In this document: one piece after another, positions 28,544 through 36,874 of the stretch
Layout: each line of letters begins with the position of its first letter
Numbering within the stretch: the stretch's first letter is position 1
NCBI RefSeq assembly: GCF_014284155.1
Contig: NZ_JACOFZ010000001.1
Location: 1,630,545 to 1,694,544, forward strand
Direction of reading: 5' to 3'
Length of the DNA: 64,000 nt
DNA from: Affinundibacterium nitidum
Lineage (GTDB): Bacteria > Pseudomonadota > Gammaproteobacteria > Burkholderiales > Burkholderiaceae_D
The notes under the pieces: model-generated
Told to the model about the DNA's origin: nothing
What the model saw: the letters and a program-made list of their open reading frames with translations, nothing else
Databases searched by the model: none
Made by a program: the position numbers and the translations under genes

Positions 28544-30337
28544 ATGAGAGCGAAATCTAGGACCGATGTACGGCTCGACGTATTGATGAACCTGCATACG
28601 GGTGTCGTCGTGCATGCTCCTGATACCAGCATTATATTTAGTAACCATCGTGCTGCCGAACTGCTGGGCTTAAGTGAAGATCAAATGCTTGGCAAACGCG
28701 TCATCGATCCGAATTGGTGTTTCATCGATTCTGAAGGTAACCGCTTAGCGCCAGAGCGATATCCAGTCAGCCTTGTATTGTCTACCTTAACACCGCTGAG
28801 AGAAACTGTACTTGGTGTATTGGCCCCAGATCGCGCAGATATCGTCTGGCTTATCGTTAGCGCCTTTCCTGATTTCTCTAGTTCCGGCCAACTTTTACGC
28901 GTAGTCGTCAATTTTCATGACATTAGCCAACGCAAAAAAATGGAGGCCGAACTTGAAAAGTCCCGAGCCTTCGCACATTCCATTCTCGATGGCATTGCAG
29001 CCAATGTTTGCGTGCTAGATGAAGAAGGAAAAATAATCGCAGTCAACCAAGCATGGAAAGATTTTTATGTAGATAACGGCGGTGCGCAAGGTCACTGCCA
29101 CGAGGGTGATAACTACCTCAAAGTTTGTACTAACGCCATTCAGTCCTTATCCGCCGAACTGCAAAGTGCGAGCCAGTTCTATATTGGTTTCCGAGAAATC
29201 ATCGAGGGAAAAAGAGAACGCTTTGACTTAGACTATCCTTGTCACTCGCCCAAAGAGCAACGATGGTTTTTCGTTCGCGTTGCCGCTATGCGAAATGTGT
29301 CCCCCCGACGAATTGTCGTTACACATGTCGATATCAGCGCACAAAAGCAGACTCAAGAACATCTACAAAAATCACTTATTTTTTCCAAACGCATGATCGA
29401 ATCCATGCGCGATGGTGTCTCTGTTCTAAGCAAAGACGGTTACACAAGCGAGGTCAACCCCGCACTGTGCGAAATGACCGGATTTACCCGAGAAGAATTA
29501 CTTGGCACAAGTGCCCCTTTTCCGTATTGGCCAGAAGAAGAGTATTCTGTAATTGATCGAGCGATGAAAAAAACGATCAGCCAGCAACAAGGTGACTTCG
29601 ATTTGATTTTCATGCGTAAGAATGGCGAACGATTTCCTGTGTCTGTTGCGGCGTCCACAGTATTCGATGACCACGGTCAAGTGATTAGTTATATTGCCAC
29701 TGTTAAAGATATCTCAGACTACAAAAAAATGGAGTCAGAGATTCAAAATCTCGCGTTTTACGATCCTCTCACCAATCTCCCGAACCGTCGCTTGCTCAAT
29801 GATAGAATTAGCCTCGCTATCGTCTCAAGTAAGCGCTCTGGAAAATATGCTGGATTGATGATGTTAGATCTTGATAACTTCAAACCTCTAAACGATCAGC
29901 ATGGGCATGACGTCGGCGATTTGTTGTTGATAGAGGCTGCACATCGTTTACGAAGCTGCATACGCGAAGTCGATACTGTTGCTCGCTTCGGCGGAGATGA
30001 GTTCGTCGTCGTCATCAACGAATTGCATCGGGATAAAACACTCACCGATGCCTATCTGATTGACATCGCCGAAAAAATACGTAGCGCGATCGCCGCTCCC
30101 TTTATTCTGCATTCGGGGACATCGAACGACAAAGCAAGCATCGAACATCACTGTACCGCGAGTATCGGCTGTTTAAGTTTTTCCAGCACAGTGCGCCACG
30201 GGCGAGATCTACTTAAATTGGCTGATAAACAAATGTATCGAGCTAAACAACAAGGTCGGAACCGTGTCTCCTTACTTCAAACTGACATAGATGAGTCGAC
30301 AATCAGCACTAACGAACCTCAGCGCTCTCCACCCTGA
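28544..30337 (+). CDS. PAS-domain diguanylate cyclase
   Basis: This is a 597-residue cytoplasmic protein with three PAS domains (about 12-128, 140-268 and 278-398) and a GGDEF domain (400-575). The active-site motif GGDEF (483-487) is intact and an inhibitory-site REVD stands at 474-477. The middle PAS contains His/Cys-rich positions (GHCHEGDNYLKVC) of the type found in PAS-GGDEF sensors, but a cofactor cannot be inferred. No membrane segment is visible. The 3' end overlaps the convergent gene by 29 bp. Confidence 0.9.
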   Translation: MRAKSRTDVRLDVLMNLHTGVVVHAPDTSIIFSNHRAAELLGLSEDQMLGKRVIDPNWCFIDSEGNRLAPERYPVSLVLSTLTPLRETVLGVLAPDRADIVWLIVSAFPDFSSSGQLLRVVVNFHDISQRKKMEAELEKSRAFAHSILDGIAANVCVLDEEGKIIAVNQAWKDFYVDNGGAQGHCHEGDNYLKVCTNAIQSLSAELQSASQFYIGFREIIEGKRERFDLDYPCHSPKEQRWFFVRVAAMRNVSPRRIVVTHVDISAQKQTQEHLQKSLIFSKRMIESMRDGVSVLSKDGYTSEVNPALCEMTGFTREELLGTSAPFPYWPEEEYSVIDRAMKKTISQQQGDFDLIFMRKNGERFPVSVAASTVFDDHGQVISYIATVKDISDYKKMESEIQNLAFYDPLTNLPNRRLLNDRISLAIVSSKRSGKYAGLMMLDLDNFKPLNDQHGHDVGDLLLIEAAHRLRSCIREVDTVARFGGDEFVVVINELHRDKTLTDAYLIDIAEKIRSAIAAPFILHSGTSNDKASIEHHCTASIGCLSFSSTVRHGRDLLKLADKQMYRAKQQGRNRVSLLQTDIDESTISTNEPQRSPP

Positions 30338-30911
30338 ACAACTCGCAAGCGCCTGCACCAGTATCTTCGCGCGTCATTGACGATTGCCAGTGCCAACCAT
30401 CGGGCGCATTCACTGCAACTAACTTTCCACGCAAGTGCACGACCTGACCTGGTCGCACATCCTTAAGTATTTTCGCAATTTTTGCGTCGGCCGGAATCAT
30501 ATGCATATTGGCACTATGACTCGCGATTTCTGCGGGCGGGCGTGGTGGATCATTTTCCCACCGATAAAAGTAAAAACGATTTGCCTGCGAAATACTGAGT
30601 TTGGAAATGATCTCTGAATCTGACATCGAACCCCACCCCAAAGCCAGATCGACCGGCGACAAGTCAGCCTCACGGCCCATGCTGTAGAGCTCCTTTGACA
30701 ATACACGGGCTTCAATATCGAAATCAGCCAAAGCCTTAATCGTGTAATTATCTTTCTGCCAGACTTCTCCGCGATCAAGATTGGTTTGTACAGGATCTCG
30801 CGCAACGAGGACACCATTGGATCGATAAACGGGTTTCTGCGTACGCTGTTGCCACTGATGCCAGCCGCCAAAAATCACAACCGCAATCAGAATCCATCGC
30901 CAAGAGAACAT
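30309..30911 (-). CDS. conserved hypothetical protein with one N-terminal membrane segment
   Basis: This 200-residue protein is not recognised as a named family. It begins with a membrane anchor (residues about 5-18, RWILIAVVIFGGW) and the rest is soluble, probably periplasmic. Features seen are a VARDPVQTNL segment, a stretch resembling proteins with DFDIEARVLS and DLALGWGSMSD, and a beta-rich end (GQVVHLRGKLVAVNAPDGWHW). Its last 29 bp overlap the 3' end of the PAS-GGDEF gene on the other strand. Codon use is like the neighbours, and the intact frame over 600 bp supports a real gene. The function is unknown. Confidence 0.65.
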   Translation of the reverse strand: MFSWRWILIAVVIFGGWHQWQQRTQKPVYRSNGVLVARDPVQTNLDRGEVWQKDNYTIKALADFDIEARVLSKELYSMGREADLSPVDLALGWGSMSDSEIISKLSISQANRFYFYRWENDPPRPPAEIASHSANMHMIPADAKIAKILKDVRPGQVVHLRGKLVAVNAPDGWHWQSSMTREDTGAGACELFRVESAEVR

Positions 30912-31019
30912 GTCTTACCCTTCCTCGTTCAAGTACACTGTGCAGAGAATCAACTCTGCCGATGAAACAGTGTAATTCAGAGTACGTAAAAAATATACTC
31001 TAGCGACCCGAGCAAACGA

Positions 31020-32381
31020 TTAATGTATGGCTGCCGCATGTTTGGTCTGTTCTGGATTCCCTGATTCAGTCTGAGCGGCGGCATCGGTCTGATGGAAAGG
31101 TGCAAACCAGCATGCGAGGAAAGAAGGGATAGTGGCAACCATCACAAACACAAAGTAATTAATGTAGCCCATCCACTCTTGCAGGAAACCACTGACCATG
31201 CCTGTTAGCATGCCGCATAAGCCCATCAGCCCGGTACCAAAAGCATAATGCGTGGTGGTGTATTTTCCAGGCGCGAGCTCCTGCATCAAATAAATCATGT
31301 AGCCAACAGAGCCGAAGCCGAAAAAGAATTTTTCAATGATGACGCCCGCGCTAATCAAGACTAGATCCTGAGGCAAATACCAGCTCATAATCAAGAATGT
31401 GATATTGGGGATATTCACGGCACAGCAGAGAATGAACAAGGTCGATTTCAAGCCACCACGTGCAACAAACCAACCACCCAGCAGAGAGCCCAATAGCACG
31501 GCTGCCAAACCGTAAGTGCCATATACCAAGCCAAGTAATTCATTGGATAAACCTAAGCCCCCCTTAGCTAAAGGGTCTAACATAAAGAACGGTCCGATTT
31601 TTTCAAGAAAACCAATACTTAAACGGAATAAAAACGCAAAAGCGATCATCTTCCAAACATCGCGCTTCTGAAAGAAGGTGACGAAAGAGTCTTTTAAAAT
31701 ATCGACAGTCGCTTTCACCGAGGTCGGCGTATTGCTCGCGCGTTCGCCATCAGGCATGACTTTCCAATGCCATAGCGCCATCAACAAGGTGACGCCAGCG
31801 ACTAAGAAAAAGATGATGCGCCAAGCGGCAATCCATTCTGGTCCAAAGCTCCCTTTTGATTGGTGAAAAACTTCGGTATATAAATAACCGCTGAGCCAGA
31901 CCATACCGCCCGCAGCAACGATAGGCCCCACATTCCAGCTCAAACTTTGAATGCCGCAAAACAAAGATTGGCTGCGGCTATCGAGAGAAGTCACATACAC
32001 GCCATCACTGGCAATATCTTGAGTAGCACCGACAAAAGATAAGACCCACAGCATAGGCATCAGTACCACCATATAGTTTGGCAATGACATCGCAAGGCCA
32101 ACCCCGACAAAGCCAAGCGCGATGGTCAACTGAGCACAAAGCACAAAAAACTTTTTAGTGCGGTACATTTCGACAAACGGTGCATACAAAGGCTTAATGG
32201 TATAGGCCAAGATAAACATGCTGGAGTAGCCCGCTGCTTCGCCATTACTCATGCCCAGATTTTTGAACATGGTGGACGTTACATTCGTCAACATCATAAA
32301 GCCGAGTGCCATCGTAAAATAGGCGGTCGGCACCCAAAATAAGGGGTTGATATTACCTACTGTTTTGACTTGGTCTTGCAT
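31020..32381 (-). CDS. MFS transporter, AmpG/PAT-like, of the sugar locus
   Basis: This is a 453-residue major facilitator protein with about 12 membrane segments. The stretch SFVGATQDIASDGVYV resembles the AmpG/PAT family signature rather than classical sugar permeases of the MFS. ATG at 32381 has GGAGA 5 nt upstream and is preferred to 32402. It lies downstream of the GH1 beta-glucosidase on the same strand (gap 124 bp) and in the same locus as a TonB receptor, halogenase homologue and LacI regulator. It is probably the inner-membrane importer of an oligosaccharide that enters through the receptor. The substrate is inferred from the beta-glucosidase only. Confidence 0.82.
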   Translation of the reverse strand: MQDQVKTVGNINPLFWVPTAYFTMALGFMMLTNVTSTMFKNLGMSNGEAAGYSSMFILAYTIKPLYAPFVEMYRTKKFFVLCAQLTIALGFVGVGLAMSLPNYMVVLMPMLWVLSFVGATQDIASDGVYVTSLDSRSQSLFCGIQSLSWNVGPIVAAGGMVWLSGYLYTEVFHQSKGSFGPEWIAAWRIIFFLVAGVTLLMALWHWKVMPDGERASNTPTSVKATVDILKDSFVTFFQKRDVWKMIAFAFLFRLSIGFLEKIGPFFMLDPLAKGGLGLSNELLGLVYGTYGLAAVLLGSLLGGWFVARGGLKSTLFILCCAVNIPNITFLIMSWYLPQDLVLISAGVIIEKFFFGFGSVGYMIYLMQELAPGKYTTTHYAFGTGLMGLCGMLTGMVSGFLQEWMGYINYFVFVMVATIPSFLACWFAPFHQTDAAAQTESGNPEQTKHAAAIH

Positions 32382-32505
32382 GCTTGTCTCCGTCTTTATC
32401 ATCTTTTTTATGGAATTCTTTTTCGCTCAATCGGTTTTCGATTGGCTTGAGCATACATGAAAATGGCATGCCCTTATTGTGCTTTTTTGTACTTTTCTTG
32501 TAGAC

Positions 32506-33828
32506 CTATCGTACTTTCTGTTCAGCGACGAATCCGCGATACCAATACGCACTATCCTTCAAAGTGCGTTGCTGTGTAGCGTAGTCGACATGAACAATAC
32601 CAAATCGTTTCGAATAACCTGAATTCCATTCAAAATTGTCGAGCAGACTCCATAAGAAATATCCCTGTACATTAACCCCTTTGGCCATCGCTTGAAACAA
32701 CGCGGCTAGATGATTTCTGACGTAGTCAATACGTGCCAAATCAGGAATCACACCGTGGGTGACCTCATCCGGATTGGCCATGCCGTTTTCAGTGATATAA
32801 ATTGGGGGTAGCGGGTACTCTTCGTTCAACTTCAATAGGAGTTCGGTCAAACCCTGCGGATAGATCTCCCACCCCATATCAGTACGACCATGTTCCAGCG
32901 GCGGTTGACGAGGGGGATCTTCAGCACTACAAAAAGCGCGGAAATAATAATTCACACCAAGAAAGTCGATAGGCTGTTGTATGTGTTTGAAATCATCAGC
33001 TTGCACGATTGGTGCATTTTCTCCATGCGCACGCAAAGCAAGCTCGGGATAATGGCCTTTGAAAATAGGATCCATAAACCATTGAACAGAGCGCGCGTAC
33101 TCAAGTTCAGCCAAGGCTCGATCTTGTTCACTATCGGTAGCAGCATCCGCAGTCCATTGATTGAGGACGATGCCTAATTTCGCCGAGGCCTGCTGTGCTC
33201 GCATGGCAGTCATCGCCAAACCATGAGATAACAATAGATGATGCGACACTTGTATCGCTTGCTTGGCGTCGGCGACGCCAGGGGCGAATTGCGCATTGCC
33301 ATAACCAAGATTCGCAGTACACCAAGGTTCATTATGAGTTGCGATACTGGCGACTCGATCTCCGAAGCGATGCGCCACTTCGGCTGCATAATCAGCAAAA
33401 CGAGCTGGGATATCGCGTGATAACCAACCACCATCCTCTTGCAAACCCTGAGGCAGATCCCAATGATACAAAGTGAGATGTGGGGCGATGTTCTTTTCCG
33501 CTAGAGCATCAATTAAGCGAGCATAGAAATCAAATCCCTTCTCATTCCAAGCTCCCTTGCCTTGCGGTTGCACCCGCGACCAAGCCATCGAAAAACGATA
33601 GGCGTCCAATCCTAAAGAAGCGATCAGATCAACATCGTCACGATAACGGTGATAGTGGTCGCAGGCGACGAGGCCATCGCTGGCATCTTTGATGTTGGCG
33701 GGATTTTGACAAAAGGTATCCCAGATAGACAAGCCTTTGCCGTCGGCAGTCGCTGCCCCTTCGATTTGAAAGGCACTGGTAGCAACGCCCCAGATAAAGT
33801 CTTGAGGAAATTTGGTAAATGAATTCAT
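32506..33828 (-). CDS. glycoside hydrolase family 1 beta-glucosidase
   Basis: This is a cytoplasmic GH1 enzyme of 440 residues without a signal peptide. The (beta/alpha)8 fold starts with FPQDFIWGVATSAFQIEGA. The acid/base glutamate is in THNEPW (Glu167) and the nucleophile in YITENGM (Glu347). It hydrolyses beta-glucosides or related beta-glycosides taken up by the neighbouring transporters. The gene is transcribed from downstream of the TonB receptor towards the MFS gene, so the three may form one unit. Confidence 0.94.
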   Translation of the reverse strand: MNSFTKFPQDFIWGVATSAFQIEGAATADGKGLSIWDTFCQNPANIKDASDGLVACDHYHRYRDDVDLIASLGLDAYRFSMAWSRVQPQGKGAWNEKGFDFYARLIDALAEKNIAPHLTLYHWDLPQGLQEDGGWLSRDIPARFADYAAEVAHRFGDRVASIATHNEPWCTANLGYGNAQFAPGVADAKQAIQVSHHLLLSHGLAMTAMRAQQASAKLGIVLNQWTADAATDSEQDRALAELEYARSVQWFMDPIFKGHYPELALRAHGENAPIVQADDFKHIQQPIDFLGVNYYFRAFCSAEDPPRQPPLEHGRTDMGWEIYPQGLTELLLKLNEEYPLPPIYITENGMANPDEVTHGVIPDLARIDYVRNHLAALFQAMAKGVNVQGYFLWSLLDNFEWNSGYSKRFGIVHVDYATQQRTLKDSAYWYRGFVAEQKVR

Positions 33829-33873
33829 GTTCTGCTTGGATGTTCATGCACCGTAGTGCGAGACTGTGGCAGA

Positions 33874-33906
33874 CTGAGCGTGCCCATCATACATGCGCAC
33901 GCTCAG
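33874..33906. repeat. inverted repeat upstream of the GH1 gene
   Basis: The arms CTGAGCGTGC (33874-33883) and GCACGCTCAG (33897-33906) are perfect 10-bp complements with a 13-nt spacer. They lie 46 bp upstream of the beta-glucosidase start. No U-run follows on the minus strand, so an operator or mRNA stem is more likely than a terminator. Confidence 0.5.
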
Positions 33907-33948
33907 CCTTCCTTACAAAAAGGCGTGATACTGCCAACGTGGTAGATG

Positions 33949-33978
33949 TTCAAGGTCAAAAGACCTTGAATATTTTTT
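33949..33978. terminator. stem-loop after the TonB receptor gene
   Basis: A perfect 9-bp repeat TTCAAGGTC-aaaa-GACCTTGAA lies just after the receptor stop codon. The U-run (TATTTTTT) is on the plus-strand side only, so for the receptor mRNA this is a 3' stem that may slow decay or give partial termination, which would set the receptor apart from the GH1 gene. Confidence 0.5.
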
Positions 33979-33985
33979 CCAACAA

Positions 33986-36403
33986 TTAGAAGTTGTAGCC
34001 AAAGTTCACACCGACTGTTCGCGGCGGCAAATACTGCGCTACCCACGCACCACCGGCATTACCGGCACTCGTTTTGACGTTGTTGTTGCCCACATTGCGA
34101 ACGAAGAAGTCAGACCACCAACCTTTGGTTGACTCGTAACGCAATCCGATATCGGCCCGGCTATAGGCTTTTTGCTTATCACCCTCACCCAAATTAAAGA
34201 CACTCAACCACGTTTCAGTTTCATAATGAACGCTCGCACGTGGTGTCAAAGTTGCGCCATCAGGCATATGGAACATATGCTGATATTGGAACTGGGCAGC
34301 AAAACGTGGGGCATGCGGCATGGTGTTACCAGTCACATCAAGACAGGTGCTAATACCTGGGACTTTACATGCAGGTAAAGCATAGTCATTAGTACCACCA
34401 ATTAATTTACCAAGCTTAGCGCGAGTAAAGGCGAAGGTCATTTGTAGACGATCATCGGGTGTGATACGTGCTGCGATTTCAGATTCAAATCCGGAGATCT
34501 TCGCGCCTTCGGCGTTGCTGGTCGCTAAGCCACGTGTGCCATCTGGATTGGTCACGGGCGCACTGAACTGAAAGTCTTTGAAGTTGGTGTAGTAAATGGC
34601 ATTATTGATACGCAATGAACCATCTAAGAATGTACTCTTCGTACCAATCTCATAGTTGGTCAAAGTTTCAGCGCCGTAGGTTTTACCACCATCTTGTAAG
34701 CCACCCGATTTGTAACCGGTCGAGACGCTGGTGTATAGCATATTGTTTTTGTCGACGTCGTAACCCAGACGCAATAAACCTGTCACTTTGCTACCCGTGT
34801 ATTCACCATCATTGGATGGCTTCCCTGGACTGTAGCCTTGACCTGGAATGCGTGGATCGATATTCGGATTCAATGGCACTTGTGGCACAGTTGCATCGTA
34901 ATTCCACGTATAGCCATTACCACCGACATTAGTACGTTTGTCAGAGGTGTAACGTAAACCACCAGTTAAATGCAAACTGTCGTCGACGTTCCAAGTTGCC
35001 TGACCAAATGCCGCGCTGGATGCAACCGTTTCTTTTGGTTGAATGAAGGAACCTTGCCATCCGACGGTACCTTGCTGGGTGCCGTTAAAAATCGGAATAT
35101 CGAAACGAATATCATTGCGTTCTGCCGCATAGTAAACGCCCAATTGCCAGTCGACTTCACGCTTTCCTGTCGATTGCAATTCCACTTCGTGACTGTAGTT
35201 GAAGTAATTAGAAGATACCGTGTTATTCGCTTGATAGCCTGCACCAGTAGCGAAGCTAGTTGGGATAGAAACACCACCGTCTTGATCGAAATTGGAAGAT
35301 CCACTGAACTTCGATACACCAGCGATATACGACAAACTCATATCATTGTTGAGATGATAGTCCAAGCGGCTACGCAAAGAATCGGTGTCACGTTGAACGA
35401 AAGGTGCGGTATCAATCAAAGCAGACCACAACTTTTGACCAGCACGAGGAGTTTGCATCAGATTCATACTTGGCGTGCCACGATCCGCATATTTTTCGTA
35501 AGCGACATTCCATTTTAGATCTGGGCTGATTTGCCACAATAAGCTCACACGCACAGCCGTTTGATCCTGCGCATTGTATTTTGGCCCGCCGTTCACGAAG
35601 AGATTTGGATTGATAGGCTGGAAGTCAGCCAATTTTCCACCACCTGCAACAAAGGCCGCTTTCTGACTCGCCAATGGGATGACTGGCAATGTCTGATAAT
35701 CGACATAACCATCATGTTGTTCATGCACGAAAGCGACGCGCATCGCTGCATTGTCGCTCAAAGGAATATTGAATGCACCGCGACCCCCCAAACGATTGTA
35801 GGTACCCAAACCCGCTTCAATATTACCCGTTTGTTTACCTAATACAGGTTTAGCCGTTTGCATATTGACTGCGCCAACTGTCGAGTTACGTCCCCACAAG
35901 GTGCCTTGAGGGCCACGTAAGATTTCGATCGCATCTAAGTCGAACAACAAGGCCGTTGCGCCTTCTGGACGTGGTGAATAGATGCCATCGACAAAGGAAG
36001 CAACTTCAGGATCTGCGTATTCTGTTTTGGCACTGTCGTTACCAACGCCGCGCAGCGTCATCGTGATAACACCATGATCACCTTGCCCAGTTGCTTGGAA
36101 ACTCGGGACCAAGTTCACCACGTCGAGTAAAGTTTGTACATGGGCGTCTTCCAACGCACCTGCATTGATCGCGGTAATCGCGACCGGAGTTTTTTGTAAA
36201 GACGTTGTACGCTTTGTACCAGTGACCATCACCTCTTGAATGGTAGTCGTCGAATTTTTCGCAGCGTCGCTGCTCGCAGGTGTGGTTGTTGTCGGCGCTG
36301 CATTTTGTGCGTGGGCCGTGCTCATACCTGCGACTAGTACCAACACAGCGAGTTGAATTGGGGTGCTCGCACGTTGTCGGATTGGTGATGCTGATTTTTT
36401 CAT
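33986..36403 (-). CDS. TonB-dependent receptor of the carbohydrate locus
   Basis: This is an 805-residue TonB-dependent transporter. ATG at 36403 follows GGAGACAAA and gives a signal peptide ending STAHAQ; the frame is open to 36529 but lacks a better site. The TonB box region is TIQEVMVTG, and the plug follows (KTPVAITAINAGALEDAHV, then ILRGPQGTLWGRNSTVGAVN). The barrel ends with VNFGYNF. It belongs to the large group of FecA/sugar-type receptors of Gram-negative bacteria that scavenge oligosaccharides. Its place beside a GH1 enzyme, MFS permease and LacI operator pair supports carbohydrate uptake, probably a beta-glucoside. Confidence 0.92.
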   Translation of the reverse strand: MKKSASPIRQRASTPIQLAVLVLVAGMSTAHAQNAAPTTTTPASSDAAKNSTTTIQEVMVTGTKRTTSLQKTPVAITAINAGALEDAHVQTLLDVVNLVPSFQATGQGDHGVITMTLRGVGNDSAKTEYADPEVASFVDGIYSPRPEGATALLFDLDAIEILRGPQGTLWGRNSTVGAVNMQTAKPVLGKQTGNIEAGLGTYNRLGGRGAFNIPLSDNAAMRVAFVHEQHDGYVDYQTLPVIPLASQKAAFVAGGGKLADFQPINPNLFVNGGPKYNAQDQTAVRVSLLWQISPDLKWNVAYEKYADRGTPSMNLMQTPRAGQKLWSALIDTAPFVQRDTDSLRSRLDYHLNNDMSLSYIAGVSKFSGSSNFDQDGGVSIPTSFATGAGYQANNTVSSNYFNYSHEVELQSTGKREVDWQLGVYYAAERNDIRFDIPIFNGTQQGTVGWQGSFIQPKETVASSAAFGQATWNVDDSLHLTGGLRYTSDKRTNVGGNGYTWNYDATVPQVPLNPNIDPRIPGQGYSPGKPSNDGEYTGSKVTGLLRLGYDVDKNNMLYTSVSTGYKSGGLQDGGKTYGAETLTNYEIGTKSTFLDGSLRINNAIYYTNFKDFQFSAPVTNPDGTRGLATSNAEGAKISGFESEIAARITPDDRLQMTFAFTRAKLGKLIGGTNDYALPACKVPGISTCLDVTGNTMPHAPRFAAQFQYQHMFHMPDGATLTPRASVHYETETWLSVFNLGEGDKQKAYSRADIGLRYESTKGWWSDFFVRNVGNNNVKTSAGNAGGAWVAQYLPPRTVGVNFGYNF

Positions 36404-36722
36404 TTTGTCTCCAGTTGGATTGGTATTGTGTTGACTCATCTCGGCAATCAGTTCAAGCCTAAGTCTTGCGCGAGCACTTGCCATCTTTAAGAAAGTGCTT
36501 TGTTCCCGCATAGTTGAGCTTGCCTTCAAACCAATTGCTGTTTGCTTCTTTGCTACCTAGTTTTTCCATCCTGTTTGGTCCATTTTTTTTGCCACAGACC
36601 TCATTCACGAAGTTTTCATGTTGGTAGCCCGCTATCACGTTTTCCACATCCACGAGGCAATAAACCCAGTTTCAGCCCGTTTTTCCACGGATAAAACGAC
36701 AATAATCCGCGTTAAATTTGTT

Positions 36723-36736
36723 TGAAAACGTTTTCA
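36723..36736. promoter_or_regulatory. LacI-family operator, copy 1
   Basis: TGAAAACGTTTTCA is a perfect 14-bp palindrome with the central CG step typical of LacI/GalR operators. It is the first of two copies 21 bp apart (centre to centre, two helical turns) in the promoter region of the receptor and halogenase genes. The regulator is most likely the LacI-family gene at 38667. Confidence 0.85.
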
Positions 36737-36742
36737 CATCAC

Positions 36743-36758
36743 ATGAAAACGTTTTCAT
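36743..36758. promoter_or_regulatory. LacI-family operator, copy 2
   Basis: ATGAAAACGTTTTCAT is a perfect 16-bp palindrome with the same GAAAACGTTTTC core. It is on the same DNA face as copy 1, which suggests cooperative binding of two repressor dimers. Confidence 0.85.
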
Positions 36759-36874
36759 GATACATTTTAATTTTTATCGATGTCAACTAACTTTCCGTTT
36801 TGCGACGCAGCAAAAAGGGAAAGTGGTATGCAATTTTGATCAGAACTTACAACAAAAACTGAGAGACAAACACC

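Larger units (their letters stand above)
36404..36874. other. divergent regulatory region between TonB receptor and halogenase homologue
   Basis: This gene-free 471-bp stretch serves two divergent genes. Its only strong feature is the pair of LacI-type operators near 36723-36758. An open frame of 64 codons (36459-36653, minus) has no ribosome-binding site or recognisable protein features and is judged not to be a gene. Confidence 0.6.

Noticed and set aside
36459-36653. 64-codon minus-strand frame in the receptor/halogenase promoter region
   Set aside because: No ribosome-binding site or recognisable features; it lies upstream of the receptor in a promoter region.
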